Shown one piece after another: positions 8,103 through 17,800 of a DNA stretch of 64,000 nucleotides. The position numbers and the translations under genes are program-made. This DNA comes from Pseudaeromonas sharmana (lineage in GTDB: Bacteria; Pseudomonadota; Gammaproteobacteria; Enterobacterales; Aeromonadaceae), in NCBI RefSeq assembly GCF_042649925.1, contig NZ_JBHSAF010000015.1, positions 399,860 to 463,859 on the forward strand, in the 5' to 3' direction. The stretch's first letter is position 1. Each line of letters starts with the position of its first letter. The notes under the pieces are model-generated. The model saw only the letters and a program-made list of their open reading frames with translations. It was not told where the DNA came from and did not search any database.

Positions 8103-9215
8103 ATGAGTCACCCTTCTCCAATCAAGCGCCGCCCAAGCAAGCAGATCATGGTTGGCAAGGTACCGGTCGGTGGTGATGCACCGATCTCGGTTCAGAGCAT
8201 GACCAATACCCGCACCACGGATGTCGAAGCGACGGTGGCACAAATTCGTGCTATCGAACGTGCCGGCGCCGACATGGTCCGGGTGTCGGTGCCGACGATG
8301 GATGCCGCCGAAGCGTTTCGCCTCATCAAGCAACAGGTTTCGATCCCGGTGATCGCGGATATTCATTTTGATTTCCGTATCGCGTTGAAAGTCGCAGAGT
8401 ATGGTGCCGATTGTTTGCGCATTAACCCCGGCAACATCGGGAAGGAAGACCGGGTCCGCTCGGTCGTGGATTGTGCCCGCGATCTGGCTATTCCAATCCG
8501 TATCGGTGTCAATGGCGGCTCGCTGGAAAAGGATTTGATGGATCGTTACGGCGAACCGACGGCGGAAGCGTTGGTCGAGTCGGCAATGCGTCATGTCGAT
8601 ATACTGGACCGGTTGAACTTCGACCAGTTCAAGGTGAGCGTCAAGGCATCAGATGTTTTTCTGGCGGTGGATGCTTACCGGTTACTGGCCAAACAGATTG
8701 AACAGCCGTTGCATCTGGGAATCACCGAGGCCGGTGGTTTTCGTTCCGGTGCGGTCAAATCCGCCATCGGCCTGGGCATGTTGCTGGCTGACGGGATCGG
8801 CGATACGCTGCGTATCTCGCTGGCGGCCGACCCGGTGGAAGAGGTGAAAGTCGGTTTCGATATTCTCAAGTCGTTACGAATTCGCTCACGAGGCATCAAC
8901 TTCATCGCCTGTCCGTCCTGTTCACGTCAGGAGTTCGATGTGATTGCCACGGTCAATGCGTTGGAGCAGCGTCTGGAGGACATCACCACGCCGATGGACG
9001 TCTCCATCATTGGCTGTGTGGTCAATGGCCCCGGTGAGGCGCTGGTATCGGATCTCGGCCTGGCGGGGGCCAACCGCAAGAGCGCGCTCTACGAAGCGGG
9101 GGTGCGTGTCGACCGTTTGGATAATCTGGAGCTGGTGGATCAGCTGGAGGCGCGTATTCGAGCCCGGGTTGCTCGCCTGGACGAAGGTAAACGCATCCAG
9201 ATCGACGAAATCTAG
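8103..9215 (+). CDS. ispG: 4-hydroxy-3-methylbut-2-enyl diphosphate synthase (flavodoxin)
   Basis: 370 residues. Catalyses the reductive ring opening of MEcPP to HMBPP, the penultimate step of the MEP isoprenoid pathway, with a 4Fe-4S cluster. Cluster ligands are visible as Cys270 and Cys273 (CPSCSRQEF) and Cys305 (IIGCVVNGPGE), with Glu312 as the fourth ligand. The TIM-barrel part contains VQSMTNTRTTDV, GADMVRVSVP and the INPGN motif. Starts 3 bases after rodZ. Followed by a hairpin and a separate promoter for hisS. Confidence 0.98.
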   Translation: MSHPSPIKRRPSKQIMVGKVPVGGDAPISVQSMTNTRTTDVEATVAQIRAIERAGADMVRVSVPTMDAAEAFRLIKQQVSIPVIADIHFDFRIALKVAEYGADCLRINPGNIGKEDRVRSVVDCARDLAIPIRIGVNGGSLEKDLMDRYGEPTAEALVESAMRHVDILDRLNFDQFKVSVKASDVFLAVDAYRLLAKQIEQPLHLGITEAGGFRSGAVKSAIGLGMLLADGIGDTLRISLAADPVEEVKVGFDILKSLRIRSRGINFIACPSCSRQEFDVIATVNALEQRLEDITTPMDVSIIGCVVNGPGEALVSDLGLAGANRKSALYEAGVRVDRLDNLELVDQLEARIRARVARLDEGKRIQIDEI

Positions 9216-9218
9216 CAA

Positions 9219-9256
9219 CAAGGCGACCAGTGAGTCGCCTTGGCTCCCTTTATTTT
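9219..9256 (+). terminator. Terminator after ispG
   Basis: Perfect 9-bp stem (CAAGGCGAC / GTCGCCTTG) with a 6-base loop. An interrupted T-rich tail follows (TTTATTTT at 9249-9256). Ends just where the hisS -35 begins. Confidence 0.65.
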
Positions 9257-9282
9257 ACCTGGCTGATGAAACTTCCTATAAT
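9254..9282 (+). promoter_or_regulatory. Sigma-70 promoter for hisS
   Basis: TTTACC (9254-9259), 17-base spacer, and a perfect TATAAT (9277-9282) 44 bases upstream of the hisS start. Confidence 0.75.
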
Positions 9283-9326
9283 GCGGGCAATTTTTTCCCA
9301 GCCAGCAACTGCATTCGAGATTAAAC

Positions 9327-10607
9327 GTGGCTAAACAGATTCAAGCGATTCGCGGTATGAACGACTGCCTGCCGGAGCAGAGTCCACTGTGGCAGATGGT
9401 CGAATCCACCCTCAGACAGGTGGTTGCCTCTTACGGTTACTCCGAGATGCGGATGCCGATTGTCGAGATGACCCACCTGTTCCAGCGCGCCATTGGTGAG
9501 GTGACCGATGTCGTCGAAAAAGAGATGTATACCTTTGAGGATCGCAATGGCGACAGTCTGACATTGCGCCCCGAAGGCACGGCCGGTTGTGTTCGCGCCT
9601 GTATTGAACATGGTCTGACCTATAACCAGGAACGCCGTGTCTGGTATATCGGCCCCATGTTCCGTCATGAACGACCGCAAAAAGGGCGCTATCGCCAGTT
9701 CCATCAATTCGGCGTCGAGGTGTTCGGCCTGAACGGCCCGGATATTGATGCCGAGCTGATCATGTTGACGGCTCGTCTGTGGCAAGCCTTTGGCATCAGT
9801 GAACATTTGACGCTGCAGCTGAACACGCTGGGCTCATCTGAGGAGCGTGCGCGTTATCGTGAGGCGCTGGTCGCATTTTTGGAACAGCACAAAGAACGCC
9901 TGGATGACGATTGCCGCCGACGCATGTATACCAATCCGCTGCGTGTTCTCGATACCAAGGATGCGGCCATCCAGACCTTGCTGGCGGATGCGCCTCGCCT
10001 GTCTGACTACTTTACTGACGCGACGCGCGCCCATTTCGCCGGGCTGAAAGCCCTGCTCGAAGCGGCCGGCATTGCCTATGAGGTCAACGAGCGCCTGGTG
10101 CGTGGTCTGGATTATTACAACTACACCGTCTTTGAATGGGTCACCAACAGTTTGGGATCACAAGGTACCGTCTGTGGCGGTGGTCGTTATGATGGCCTGG
10201 TGGAACAGTTGGGTGGTCAAGCTACACCTGCGGTCGGTTTTGCCATGGGCATGGAGCGTCTGGTGTTATTGCTGGAAACCCTTGGCAAAACGGATGGGGT
10301 TGCCAAAGCCGTCGATGTTTATGTCTGCATCGGTAGCGACGCGGCGCTGGTTAACGCAATGCAGTTGGCCGAATCGCTGCGTAATGCGTTGCCGCAGTTG
10401 CGTGTTATGACCCACTGTGGCGGCGGGAATTTCAAGAAGCAATTCAAGCGTGCAGATAAAGTAGGTGCCGAGATAGCGTTGATTCTGGGGGAAACCGAAA
10501 TTGCCAATGGCGAAGTCGGTATCAAGTATTTGCGAGCAGAGGGTGAGCAACTGACTGTCAGACAGGACGAGCTGGCAGCGGTGATGGCCGCCCGCACAGG
10601 AGCATAA
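9327..10607 (+). CDS. hisS: Histidyl-tRNA synthetase
   Basis: 426 residues, a class II aminoacyl-tRNA synthetase. GTG start at 9327 matches the family N-terminus MAKQIQAIRGMND. Class II motif 2 is FRHERPQKGRYRQFHQ, the histidine-specific signatures are RGLDYYN and GGGRYDGLVEQLGG, and the C-terminal anticodon-binding domain begins near residue 330. Charges tRNA-His in the cytosol. Has its own promoter; yfgM starts 4 bases after the stop, so hisS-yfgM-bamB form an operon as in E. coli. Confidence 0.98.
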   Translation: MAKQIQAIRGMNDCLPEQSPLWQMVESTLRQVVASYGYSEMRMPIVEMTHLFQRAIGEVTDVVEKEMYTFEDRNGDSLTLRPEGTAGCVRACIEHGLTYNQERRVWYIGPMFRHERPQKGRYRQFHQFGVEVFGLNGPDIDAELIMLTARLWQAFGISEHLTLQLNTLGSSEERARYREALVAFLEQHKERLDDDCRRRMYTNPLRVLDTKDAAIQTLLADAPRLSDYFTDATRAHFAGLKALLEAAGIAYEVNERLVRGLDYYNYTVFEWVTNSLGSQGTVCGGGRYDGLVEQLGGQATPAVGFAMGMERLVLLLETLGKTDGVAKAVDVYVCIGSDAALVNAMQLAESLRNALPQLRVMTHCGGGNFKKQFKRADKVGAEIALILGETEIANGEVGIKYLRAEGEQLTVRQDELAAVMAARTGA

Positions 10608-10611
10608 CGAC

Positions 10612-11262
10612 GTGGAAATCTATAACACCGAAGAACAACAGGCCGAAGCGATAAAGGCGTGGTGGAAAGAGAACGGCAAAGCGATTCTGTTGGGTGCCGT
10701 GCTGGGCCTCGGCGGTATGTTCGGCTGGCGAGCCTGGAATGAACATCAGGCGGGGCAGATGGAAGCCGGTGCCGAAGCTTACACCGCGATCATCAAGCAG
10801 CTTGAACTGCAAAATGAAAAAGCGTTTCCGGTTGTAGATGCGTTCATCAAGGATCAAGCAGGCAGCGTGTATGCTGATTTGGCTGGTTTGCAATTGGCTG
10901 CGGCTGCAGTCAAGGCGGGAAAGCTGGATCTGGCCGCGAGCGAACTGCAGCGCGTGTCTGAAGGCAAGAACGACAATATCAAATCACTGGCTACGGTTCG
11001 TCTTGCGCGTGTATTGGGTGAGCAAGGCAAAGCCGTTGACGGTATGAAAAAGCTCGATAGTGTCAAAGATAGCGCCTATGCTGCCATGGTTGCCGAAGCG
11101 CGTGGTGATCTGCTGCTGAAACAAGGTGAGCGCGACAAGGCTCGTGCGGCATACCAGCAAGCAGCTGACAAGGCGGATGGCAAGGTGAATCCTGAATTGC
11201 AGATGAAGCTGGATGAGTTGATGACTCTGGCTCCTGCCACTGAAGAGAAGACGAATGCATAA
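10612..11262 (+). CDS. yfgM: Ancillary SecYEG translocon subunit YfgM
   Basis: 216 residues with a GTG start at 10612. A short cytoplasmic N-terminus (IYNTEEQQAEAIKAWWKENG) is the family signature. One transmembrane helix follows (about 24-40), then a periplasmic TPR-like helical domain (about 50-205; for example RGDLLLKQGERDKARAAYQQ). In E. coli YfgM binds SecYEG and PpiD and helps pass secreted proteins to periplasmic chaperones. It sits between hisS and bamB and overlaps bamB by 8 bases. Confidence 0.93.
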   Translation: MEIYNTEEQQAEAIKAWWKENGKAILLGAVLGLGGMFGWRAWNEHQAGQMEAGAEAYTAIIKQLELQNEKAFPVVDAFIKDQAGSVYADLAGLQLAAAAVKAGKLDLAASELQRVSEGKNDNIKSLATVRLARVLGEQGKAVDGMKKLDSVKDSAYAAMVAEARGDLLLKQGERDKARAAYQQAADKADGKVNPELQMKLDELMTLAPATEEKTNA

Positions 11263-12439
11263 CTGGTTGAGAGGTCTGGGTCTGACTCTGATTGCCGGGA
11301 TAGCGCTACAAGGCTGTTCACTGTTCAATTCCGAGGAAGATGTCGTCAAGATGGCCCCGGTGCCGCAGGTCGACTCCCAGTTCAAGCCTGAAAAGTTGTG
11401 GTCGCGCTCGGTCGGAAATGGGGTCGGTAGCTACTACTCCCAATTAAGCCCGGTCGTGGCAGGCGATCTCGTCTACGCGGCATCACGCGATGGTGTGGTG
11501 GCTGCATTTGACAAGATGAGCGGCGATCGCAAGTGGAAAAAAGATCTCGCGGACGAGCCCGAGAACAGTGACAAGCGCAGCAGCCGACTTTCCGGTGGCA
11601 TGACCGCTTATTACGGCAAGTTGTTCGTCGGTTCGGAAAATGGCTATGTCTATGCTCTGGATCAGGAGACTGGCGAACTGCTGTGGCGCCAGTCTGTGCC
11701 GGGCGAGGTACTGGCGGCCCCTGTGGCTGACAGCGGCAAACTGGTCGTGGCGACGACCTCTGGCAAGATGGTAGCCCTGGATGTTGAAAAGGGCGATATC
11801 GTCTGGACCACGGGGGATGATCAACCGCGTCTGACGCTGCGTGGCCAGTCGACGCCGGTCATTGCTTCTGGTGGTGTCATTTACGGTCGCGCCGATGGTC
11901 GTGTGGCTGTGGTGTTGCTGGACAGCGGCCTGCTGGCCAATGTCTCCCGCGTGGCTTCACCGCGTGGTGCGACCGAACTTGAGCGCATGGTGGATGTCGA
12001 CGCCCAGCCGGTGGTCGTGGGCGATGAACTCTTTGCCGTGGCCTACAATGGGCAGCTGATGGCCCGCAAACTGCTCAGTGGCGAGGAGCTGTGGAAGCGT
12101 AAATACAGCGCCTACCAGAACATTGGTGTTGGGGCGTCGGATTTGATCCTGACAGATGCCCGCAGCCATATTTATGGTATCGACCGTCGTAACGGCAGTG
12201 AGGAGTGGGCCAATACCCAACTCTCCTACCGTAACGTGACCGCACCTGTGGTGTTCGGCAACTATGTTGTGGTGGGGGATGGCGAAGGCTATCTCTACTG
12301 GCTCGACAATAGCAGCGGCCGCATCCTGTCGATGCAGGAACTGGACAGCGATGGTTTATATGTCGCGCCGGTTGCCGATGGTGACGTTCTCTATGTTCAG
12401 ACTCGCAGTGGTGATTTGGTCGCACTAAAGCGTCCATAA
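11255..12439 (+). CDS. bamB: Outer-membrane assembly lipoprotein BamB
   Basis: 394 residues. Lipoprotein signal with lipobox LQGC (Cys21), followed by an eight-bladed PQQ/WD-like beta-propeller; repeats such as YVYALDQETGELLWRQSV, VALDVEKGDIVW and IYGIDRRNGSEEW are easy to see. BamB is an accessory subunit of the BAM complex that inserts beta-barrel proteins in the outer membrane. Translationally coupled to yfgM. A hairpin separates it from der. Confidence 0.97.
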   Translation: MHNWLRGLGLTLIAGIALQGCSLFNSEEDVVKMAPVPQVDSQFKPEKLWSRSVGNGVGSYYSQLSPVVAGDLVYAASRDGVVAAFDKMSGDRKWKKDLADEPENSDKRSSRLSGGMTAYYGKLFVGSENGYVYALDQETGELLWRQSVPGEVLAAPVADSGKLVVATTSGKMVALDVEKGDIVWTTGDDQPRLTLRGQSTPVIASGGVIYGRADGRVAVVLLDSGLLANVSRVASPRGATELERMVDVDAQPVVVGDELFAVAYNGQLMARKLLSGEELWKRKYSAYQNIGVGASDLILTDARSHIYGIDRRNGSEEWANTQLSYRNVTAPVVFGNYVVVGDGEGYLYWLDNSSGRILSMQELDSDGLYVAPVADGDVLYVQTRSGDLVALKRP

Positions 12440-12460
12440 CCACGGGTGAGTGATTAATCT

Positions 12461-12490
12461 GGCTCCTGGTCAACGACCAGGAGCCTTTGT
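12461..12490 (+). terminator. Hairpin/terminator after bamB
   Basis: Perfect 11-bp stem (GGCTCCTGGTC / GACCAGGAGCC) with a 3-base loop, then TTTGT. The T-run is short, so read-through into der is likely. Confidence 0.65.
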
Positions 12491-12512
12491 CGTTTAAAAA
12501 TCGAGGTCTTTT

Positions 12513-14000
12513 ATGACTCCAGTTGTAGCCCTGGTGGGTCGTCCGAATGTCGGTAAATCCACCCTGTTCAACCGTCTGACACGCAGCCGTGATGCGCTGG
12601 TCGCCGACTTTCCGGGGCTGACCCGGGATCGCAAATATGGTCAGGCCAAAGTGGGCGAGATGGAATTTATCGTCGTCGATACCGGTGGTATCGACGGCTC
12701 CGAGGAAGGAATCGAGCTGAAGATGGCCGAGCAGTCGCTGCTGGCCATTGAAGAAGCGGATGTGGTCCTGTTTCTGGTCGATGCGCGAGCCGGTGTGACA
12801 CCCGGTGATATCGTCATCGCCCATCACCTGCGCCGTCAGCAAAAGAAAGTGTTCCTGGTGGCGAACAAGACTGACGGCATCGACGCTGACTCTGTGGTCG
12901 GTGATTTCTACGAGCTGGGACTGGGCGACATCTACCAGATCGCGGCTGCCCATGGTCGTGGGGTGCACAGCTTGCTGGAGCAGGCGCTGACCCCGTATCT
13001 GGAAGTGCTGCAGCAGCAGGCGGATGGTGACGACGCCGACGCTGATGAGTGGGATGACGAGTGGGATGATCTCGACGAGCTCGAACCGGACGAGGAAGAG
13101 GGTGAAGAGGTGTCACAACCGTTCGCCGATCTGCCGATCAAGTTTGCGATTGTCGGGCGCCCGAACGTCGGCAAATCCACGCTGACTAACCGCATGCTGG
13201 GCGAAGACCGCGTCATCGTCTTCGATCTGCCGGGTACCACGCGCGACTCCATCTATATCCCGATGGAGCGTGACGAGCAGCAGTACGTGATCATCGACAC
13301 CGCAGGCGTGCGCAAGAAGAAAAAGGTCTACGAGGCGGTCGAGAAGTTCTCGGTGGTCAAGACACTGCAGGCGATTGAAGACGCCAACGTCGTCATTCTG
13401 GTCATTGATGCCCGTGACGGTATCTCCGATCAGGACTTGAGCCTGCTCGGGTTTACCTTGCACTCAGGCCGTTCTATCGTCATTGCTGTCAACAAGTGGG
13501 ATGGTCTGGATCAGGACGTCAAGGAGCAGATCAAACTGGATCTGGAACGTCGGCTCGGCTTCGTCGATTTCGCGCGCATCCACTTCATCTCGGCGTTGCA
13601 TGGTACCGGTGTGGGCCACCTGTTCGAATCCATTCAGGAAGCATACCAGTCGGCTACCCGTCGGGTGAGTACGTCGCTGCTGACGCGTATCATGCAGATG
13701 GCTCAGGATGACCACCAACCGCCCCTGGTTCGCGGTCGCCGTGTGAAGCTGAAGTATGCCCATGCCGGTGGTTACAATCCGCCACGTATCATCATTCACG
13801 GTAACCAGGTCAAGGATCTGCCAGACTCGTATAAGCGTTACCTGATGAACTACTACCGCAAATCACTGAAGATCATGGGTACGCCGATCCACATTGACTT
13901 CCAGGAAGGGGAAAACCCGTTCGAAGGCAAGAAGAACAAGCTGACCCAGAGCCAGATCCGCAAACGCCGTCGTTTGATGAAACACGTCAAGAAAGGCTAA
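12513..14000 (+). CDS. der: Ribosome-assembly GTPase Der (EngA)
   Basis: 495 residues with two consecutive GTPase domains and a C-terminal KH-like domain. P-loops are GRPNVGKST at 9-17 and again from Gly215. G4 motifs are NKTD (118-121) and NKWD in the second domain. DTGGI and DTAGV are the two G3 motifs. An acidic Asp/Glu/Trp-rich linker (about 172-199) joins the domains. Der acts late in 50S subunit assembly. It follows bamB and precedes yfgJ, the usual order. Some Der proteins have a shorter linker; this acidic one is typical of gammaproteobacteria. Confidence 0.98.
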   Translation: MTPVVALVGRPNVGKSTLFNRLTRSRDALVADFPGLTRDRKYGQAKVGEMEFIVVDTGGIDGSEEGIELKMAEQSLLAIEEADVVLFLVDARAGVTPGDIVIAHHLRRQQKKVFLVANKTDGIDADSVVGDFYELGLGDIYQIAAAHGRGVHSLLEQALTPYLEVLQQQADGDDADADEWDDEWDDLDELEPDEEEGEEVSQPFADLPIKFAIVGRPNVGKSTLTNRMLGEDRVIVFDLPGTTRDSIYIPMERDEQQYVIIDTAGVRKKKKVYEAVEKFSVVKTLQAIEDANVVILVIDARDGISDQDLSLLGFTLHSGRSIVIAVNKWDGLDQDVKEQIKLDLERRLGFVDFARIHFISALHGTGVGHLFESIQEAYQSATRRVSTSLLTRIMQMAQDDHQPPLVRGRRVKLKYAHAGGYNPPRIIIHGNQVKDLPDSYKRYLMNYYRKSLKIMGTPIHIDFQEGENPFEGKKNKLTQSQIRKRRRLMKHVKKG

Positions 14001-14030
14001 CGGACTGCGCTAACGAGGAGGAGAAGAGAT

Positions 14031-14261
14031 ATGGCATATCAGATCGCATGTCCGGCATGTGGCAGCGAGGCACTCGACCCGCGTCGTAGCCAGAGCGAAT
14101 GCAGTGCCTGTCATCAACACTTCGTCGTGACAGCGCACTGTCCCGAGTGTGATGAGGTGCTGGAGCGGGTTCAGGCCTGTGGGGCAGTCGATTTTTTTTG
14201 CAATCACTGCAATAACCTGGTCTCCAAACGCGCGGCGCGCTACGACCTTCGTCCGGCGTAA
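14031..14261 (+). CDS. yfgJ: Zinc-ribbon protein YfgJ
   Basis: 76 residues with several zinc-knuckle pairs: CPAC, CSAC, CPEC, and FCNHC near the end. VQACGAVDFFC is close to the E. coli YfgJ sequence. Start ATG at 14031 is preceded by GAGGAGGAGAAG, a strong ribosome-binding site. Function unknown; the family is a small cytosolic metal-binding protein that travels with der. A strong terminator follows. Confidence 0.9.
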   Translation: MAYQIACPACGSEALDPRRSQSECSACHQHFVVTAHCPECDEVLERVQACGAVDFFCNHCNNLVSKRAARYDLRPA

Positions 14262-14285
14262 TCGCTCTCGGGAGCAATAAATGAC

Positions 14286-14314
14286 AAAAGGAGCCAGTGG
14301 CTCCTTTTTCTTTT
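14286..14314 (+). terminator. Terminator after yfgJ
   Basis: 10-bp perfect stem (AAAAGGAGCC / GGCTCCTTTT) with a 3-base loop and a T-rich tail (TTTTTCTTTT). Ends the bamB/der/yfgJ transcript. Confidence 0.92.
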
Positions 14315-14419
14315 CGTTGTCAGGCGGTTTCAACCGCCGTCGAATTGCGCTGTTGGGGTACTGGCTGAGTTAATTCAGCCTGTGGCTATTCCTTCTACGC
14401 ATGACCGGTCGGCCATGCC

Positions 14420-14557
14420 CTATCCCTGACGGACGACGCTAAACAGCACATGCTGGCGCCGTCTTACCTTGCGCTTGCCCAGTGACAGTGTACTGCGGTG
14501 GCTTGGCCACCGGCTGGCTGCCCGTCTGCGTGGTGCCAATTTTCTCTTTCTTAACAT
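14420..14557 (-). CDS. Possible 45-residue Arg-rich small protein
   Basis: Unrecognised. ATG at 14557 is preceded on its strand by GGCAGGAGAACGACC, a good Shine-Dalgarno sequence with 7-8 bases spacing. The 45-residue product (begins MLRKRKLAPRRRAASRWP, ends VLFSVVRQG) is extremely basic. It lies alone on the minus strand in the 611-base gap between yfgJ and purL and diverges from purL. No signal peptide, membrane helix or family is recognised. It could be a small nucleic-acid-binding protein, a leader peptide, or chance. Confidence 0.33.
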   Translation of the reverse strand: MLRKRKLAPRRRAASRWPSHRSTLSLGKRKVRRRQHVLFSVVRQG

Positions 14558-14774
14558 GGTCGTTCTCCTGCCAATACAGCCTGGCTGGCTAGTGACAACG
14601 CTACCATAACCGATCCGACCAGACAACTTCTTGCCATTTCAATCAATTATGCGGCTTAAGCCGGAATTTACGGCACTTTTTGATGGCATAACCGGCAAGT
14701 TGCCACCTGGCAAAGGCGAGGAAACGCGCGCTCGCATTCCCCGATGACAGCCGTGACGCCACTGGACTGATGTC

Positions 14775-14790
14775 ATTAAAACGTTTGTCT
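14775..14790 (+). promoter_or_regulatory. PurR-like operator upstream of purL
   Basis: 16-bp site ATTAAAACGTTTGTCT. Read on the other strand it is AGACAAACGTTTTAAT, matching the CAAACGTTT core of the PurR box consensus. It ends 7 bases before the purL -35, a position that fits purine repression of a pur gene. Outer bases match poorly. Confidence 0.5.
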
Positions 14791-14797
14791 TTTGCGG

Positions 14798-14826
14798 TCG
14801 ACATCACATCGGCGGGTTCCTATAAT
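14798..14826 (+). promoter_or_regulatory. Strong sigma-70 promoter of purL
   Basis: TCGACA (14798-14803, one mismatch from TTGACA), a 17-base spacer, and a perfect TATAAT (14821-14826), 47 bases before the purL ATG. Confidence 0.82.
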
Positions 14827-14872
14827 ACGCGCACTTCCACATCCCCCCCTTAACTTGGTGAGAATTGGTAAC

Positions 14873-17800
14873 ATGGAAATCTTACGAGGTGCCCCCGCTT
14901 TATCCGGCTTTCGTGTCAGTAAACTGTTGCGGAGCTTTGAAGAGATGGGGCTACCCATCAGGGACCTGTATGCCGAGTTCGTTCACTTCGCCGACTTGTC
15001 GGCCGAGCTGGATGACGCGGCGCGAGCGACACTGGGCAAGCTGTTGACGTACGGCCCCACGATCGCAGAACACGCTCCTACTGGTCATCTGTTCCTCGTC
15101 ACCCCCCGTCCCGGCACCATCTCCCCCTGGTCTTCCAAAGCAACTGACATCGCCCACAACTGTGGTCTGAACCAGATCCTGCGTCTGGAACGCGGTATTG
15201 CTTACTATGTGACAGCCGATGCGCTGGATGCCGAACAACGCCGCCAGGTCGCGGCGCTGCTGCATGACCGCATGATGGAGTGCGTGTTTGATTCGCTGCC
15301 GGCCGCCGCAGCCCTGTTCTCGCACCATGAGCCGGCGCCACATACCGTGGTCGACATCCTGGCCGGCGGTCGTGCCGCGCTGGAACAGGCCAACATCCAG
15401 CTGGGGCTGGCGCTGGCGGAAGATGAAATCGACTACCTGGTCAGCAGCTTCACCCGTCTGGGGCGCAACCCGAACGACATCGAGCTGTACATGTTCGCCC
15501 AGGCGAACTCCGAACACTGCCGTCACAAGATCTTCAACGCCGACTGGACCATCGACGGCGTCAAGCAGCCGAAGTCGCTGTTCAAGATGATCAAGAACAC
15601 CTTCGAGCAGCACAGCGAACACGTGCTCTCGGCGTATAAGGACAACGCGGCCGTGATGGTCGGCTCCGAAGCGGGACGTTTCTTCCCCAGCCCGGAGACC
15701 TTCGAGTATGAATACCATCAGGAACCGATCGATATCCTGATGAAGGTGGAAACCCACAACCACCCGACGGCGATTTCACCGTTCCCGGGCGCAGCGACGG
15801 GCTCAGGCGGCGAAATCCGCGATGAAGGTGCTACCGGTCGGGGTTCCAAGCCGAAGGCCGGTCTGTGCGGCTTCAGCGTCTCCAACCTGCGCATTCCAGG
15901 CTATGAACAGCCGTGGGAAACCGATTTTGGCAAGCCGGGTCGCATCGTGACCGCCCTCGACATCATGATTGATGGCCCGCTGGGCGCGGCGGCGTTCAAC
16001 AACGAATTTGGCCGTCCGAACATCCTCGGCTACTTCCGTACCTACGAAGAGCAGGTTGCCAGCCACAACGGCAGCGAGATCCGCGGTTACCACAAGCCGA
16101 TCATGCTGGCCGGTGGTCTGGGCAACATTCGCCGCGAGCACGTGCAAAAAGGGGACATCCCGGTCGGCGCCAAGCTGATTGTGCTGGGTGGCCCGGCGAT
16201 GAACATCGGCTTGGGTGGCGGTGCCGCCTCATCCATGGCTTCCGGCCAGTCGGCAGAGGATCTGGATTTCGCTTCGGTACAACGCGATAACCCCGAGATG
16301 GAGCGCCGTTGTCAGGAGGTGATCGACCGCTGCTGGCAGATGGGGGAAGACAATCCGATCGTCTTCATTCACGACGTTGGCGCCGGTGGTCTCTCCAATG
16401 CCATGCCGGAGCTGGTCAACGACGGTGGCCGCGGTGGCCGCTTCGAACTGCGCAAGGTGCCGAATGACGAGCCGGGCATGAGCCCGCTGGAGATCTGGTG
16501 TAACGAATCCCAGGAGCGCTATGTCCTGGCGGTGGCGCCGGATCAACTGGCCCGCTTTGAAGAGCTGTGCCGCCGCGAACGCGCCCAATACGCGGTCATC
16601 GGTGAGGCGACCGCCGAGCAGCATCTGACGCTGGCCGACAGCTACTTTGGCAACCAGCCGATCGATCTGCCGCTGGAAGTGTTGCTCGGCAAGCCGCCGA
16701 AGATGCATCGCGACGTCAAACGTCAGCAGGCACAGGGTGAGGCGCTGCAGCTGGACGGCATCAGCGTCAAGGATGCGGCCGAACGCATCATGCGTTTGCC
16801 AACGGTCGCCGAGAAGACCTTCCTGATCACCATCGGTGACCGTACCGTGACCGGCCTGGTGGCGCGCGACCAGATGGTCGGCCCGTGGCAGGTTCCGGTC
16901 GCCGATTGTGCCGTCACCGCTGCCACCTACGACACCTACGCCGGCGAGGCGATGTCGATGGGTGAGCGCACACCGGTGGCGCTGTTGAACTTTGGCGCCT
17001 CGGCGCGTCTGGCGGTGGCCGAATCGCTGACCAATATTGCGGCGACGCGCATCGGCGATCTGAGCCGCGTCAAGCTCTCCGCCAACTGGATGGCCGCAGC
17101 CGGTCATCCGGGTGAAGATGCCGGTCTGTATGAGGCGGTCAAGGCGGTCGGTGAAGAGCTGTGCCCTGAGCTGGGACTGACGGTGCCGGTCGGCAAGGAC
17201 TCCATGTCGATGAAGACCCGCTGGCAGCAGGACGGTGAACAGCGCGAGGTGATTGCGCCATTGTCGCTGATCATCACGGCGTTTGCCCGCGTCGAAGACG
17301 TGCGCGCAACCGTTACGCCGCAACTGCGCACCGACAAGGGCGAAAGCGATCTGATCCTGATCGATCTGGGCAATGGCAAGAACCGCCTCGGCGCCTCCTG
17401 CCTGGCGCAGGTATACAAACAACTCGGTCAACAGACGCCGGATGTCGACAATCCGGTGCAGATGAAGGGCTTCTTCAACGCGATCCAGGCACTGGTGGCC
17501 GATGACAAGCTGCTGGCCTATCACGACCGCTCCGACGGTGGCCTGTTCGTCACGCTGGCCGAGATGGCTTTTGCCGGCAAGACCGGGGTCACGGTCGAGC
17601 TGGATCAGGTCGGCAGCGACAACCTGGCCGCGCTGTTCAGCGAAGAGCTGGGGGCGGTGATCCAGGTGCGCCGTGCGGATAAGGAGTCCGTGCTGACCCT
17701 GCTGGCCGGTCATGGCCTGGCGGCGTGCACCTATGTCATCGGTGCGCTCAATGGTGAAGATGTGCTGCGCTTTACCCGCGATGGCAACGAAGTGCTGTGC

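Noticed and set aside
7227..8594. 455-codon minus-strand frame opposite rodZ/ispG
   Set aside because: Antisense to two well-supported genes; no domain recognised.
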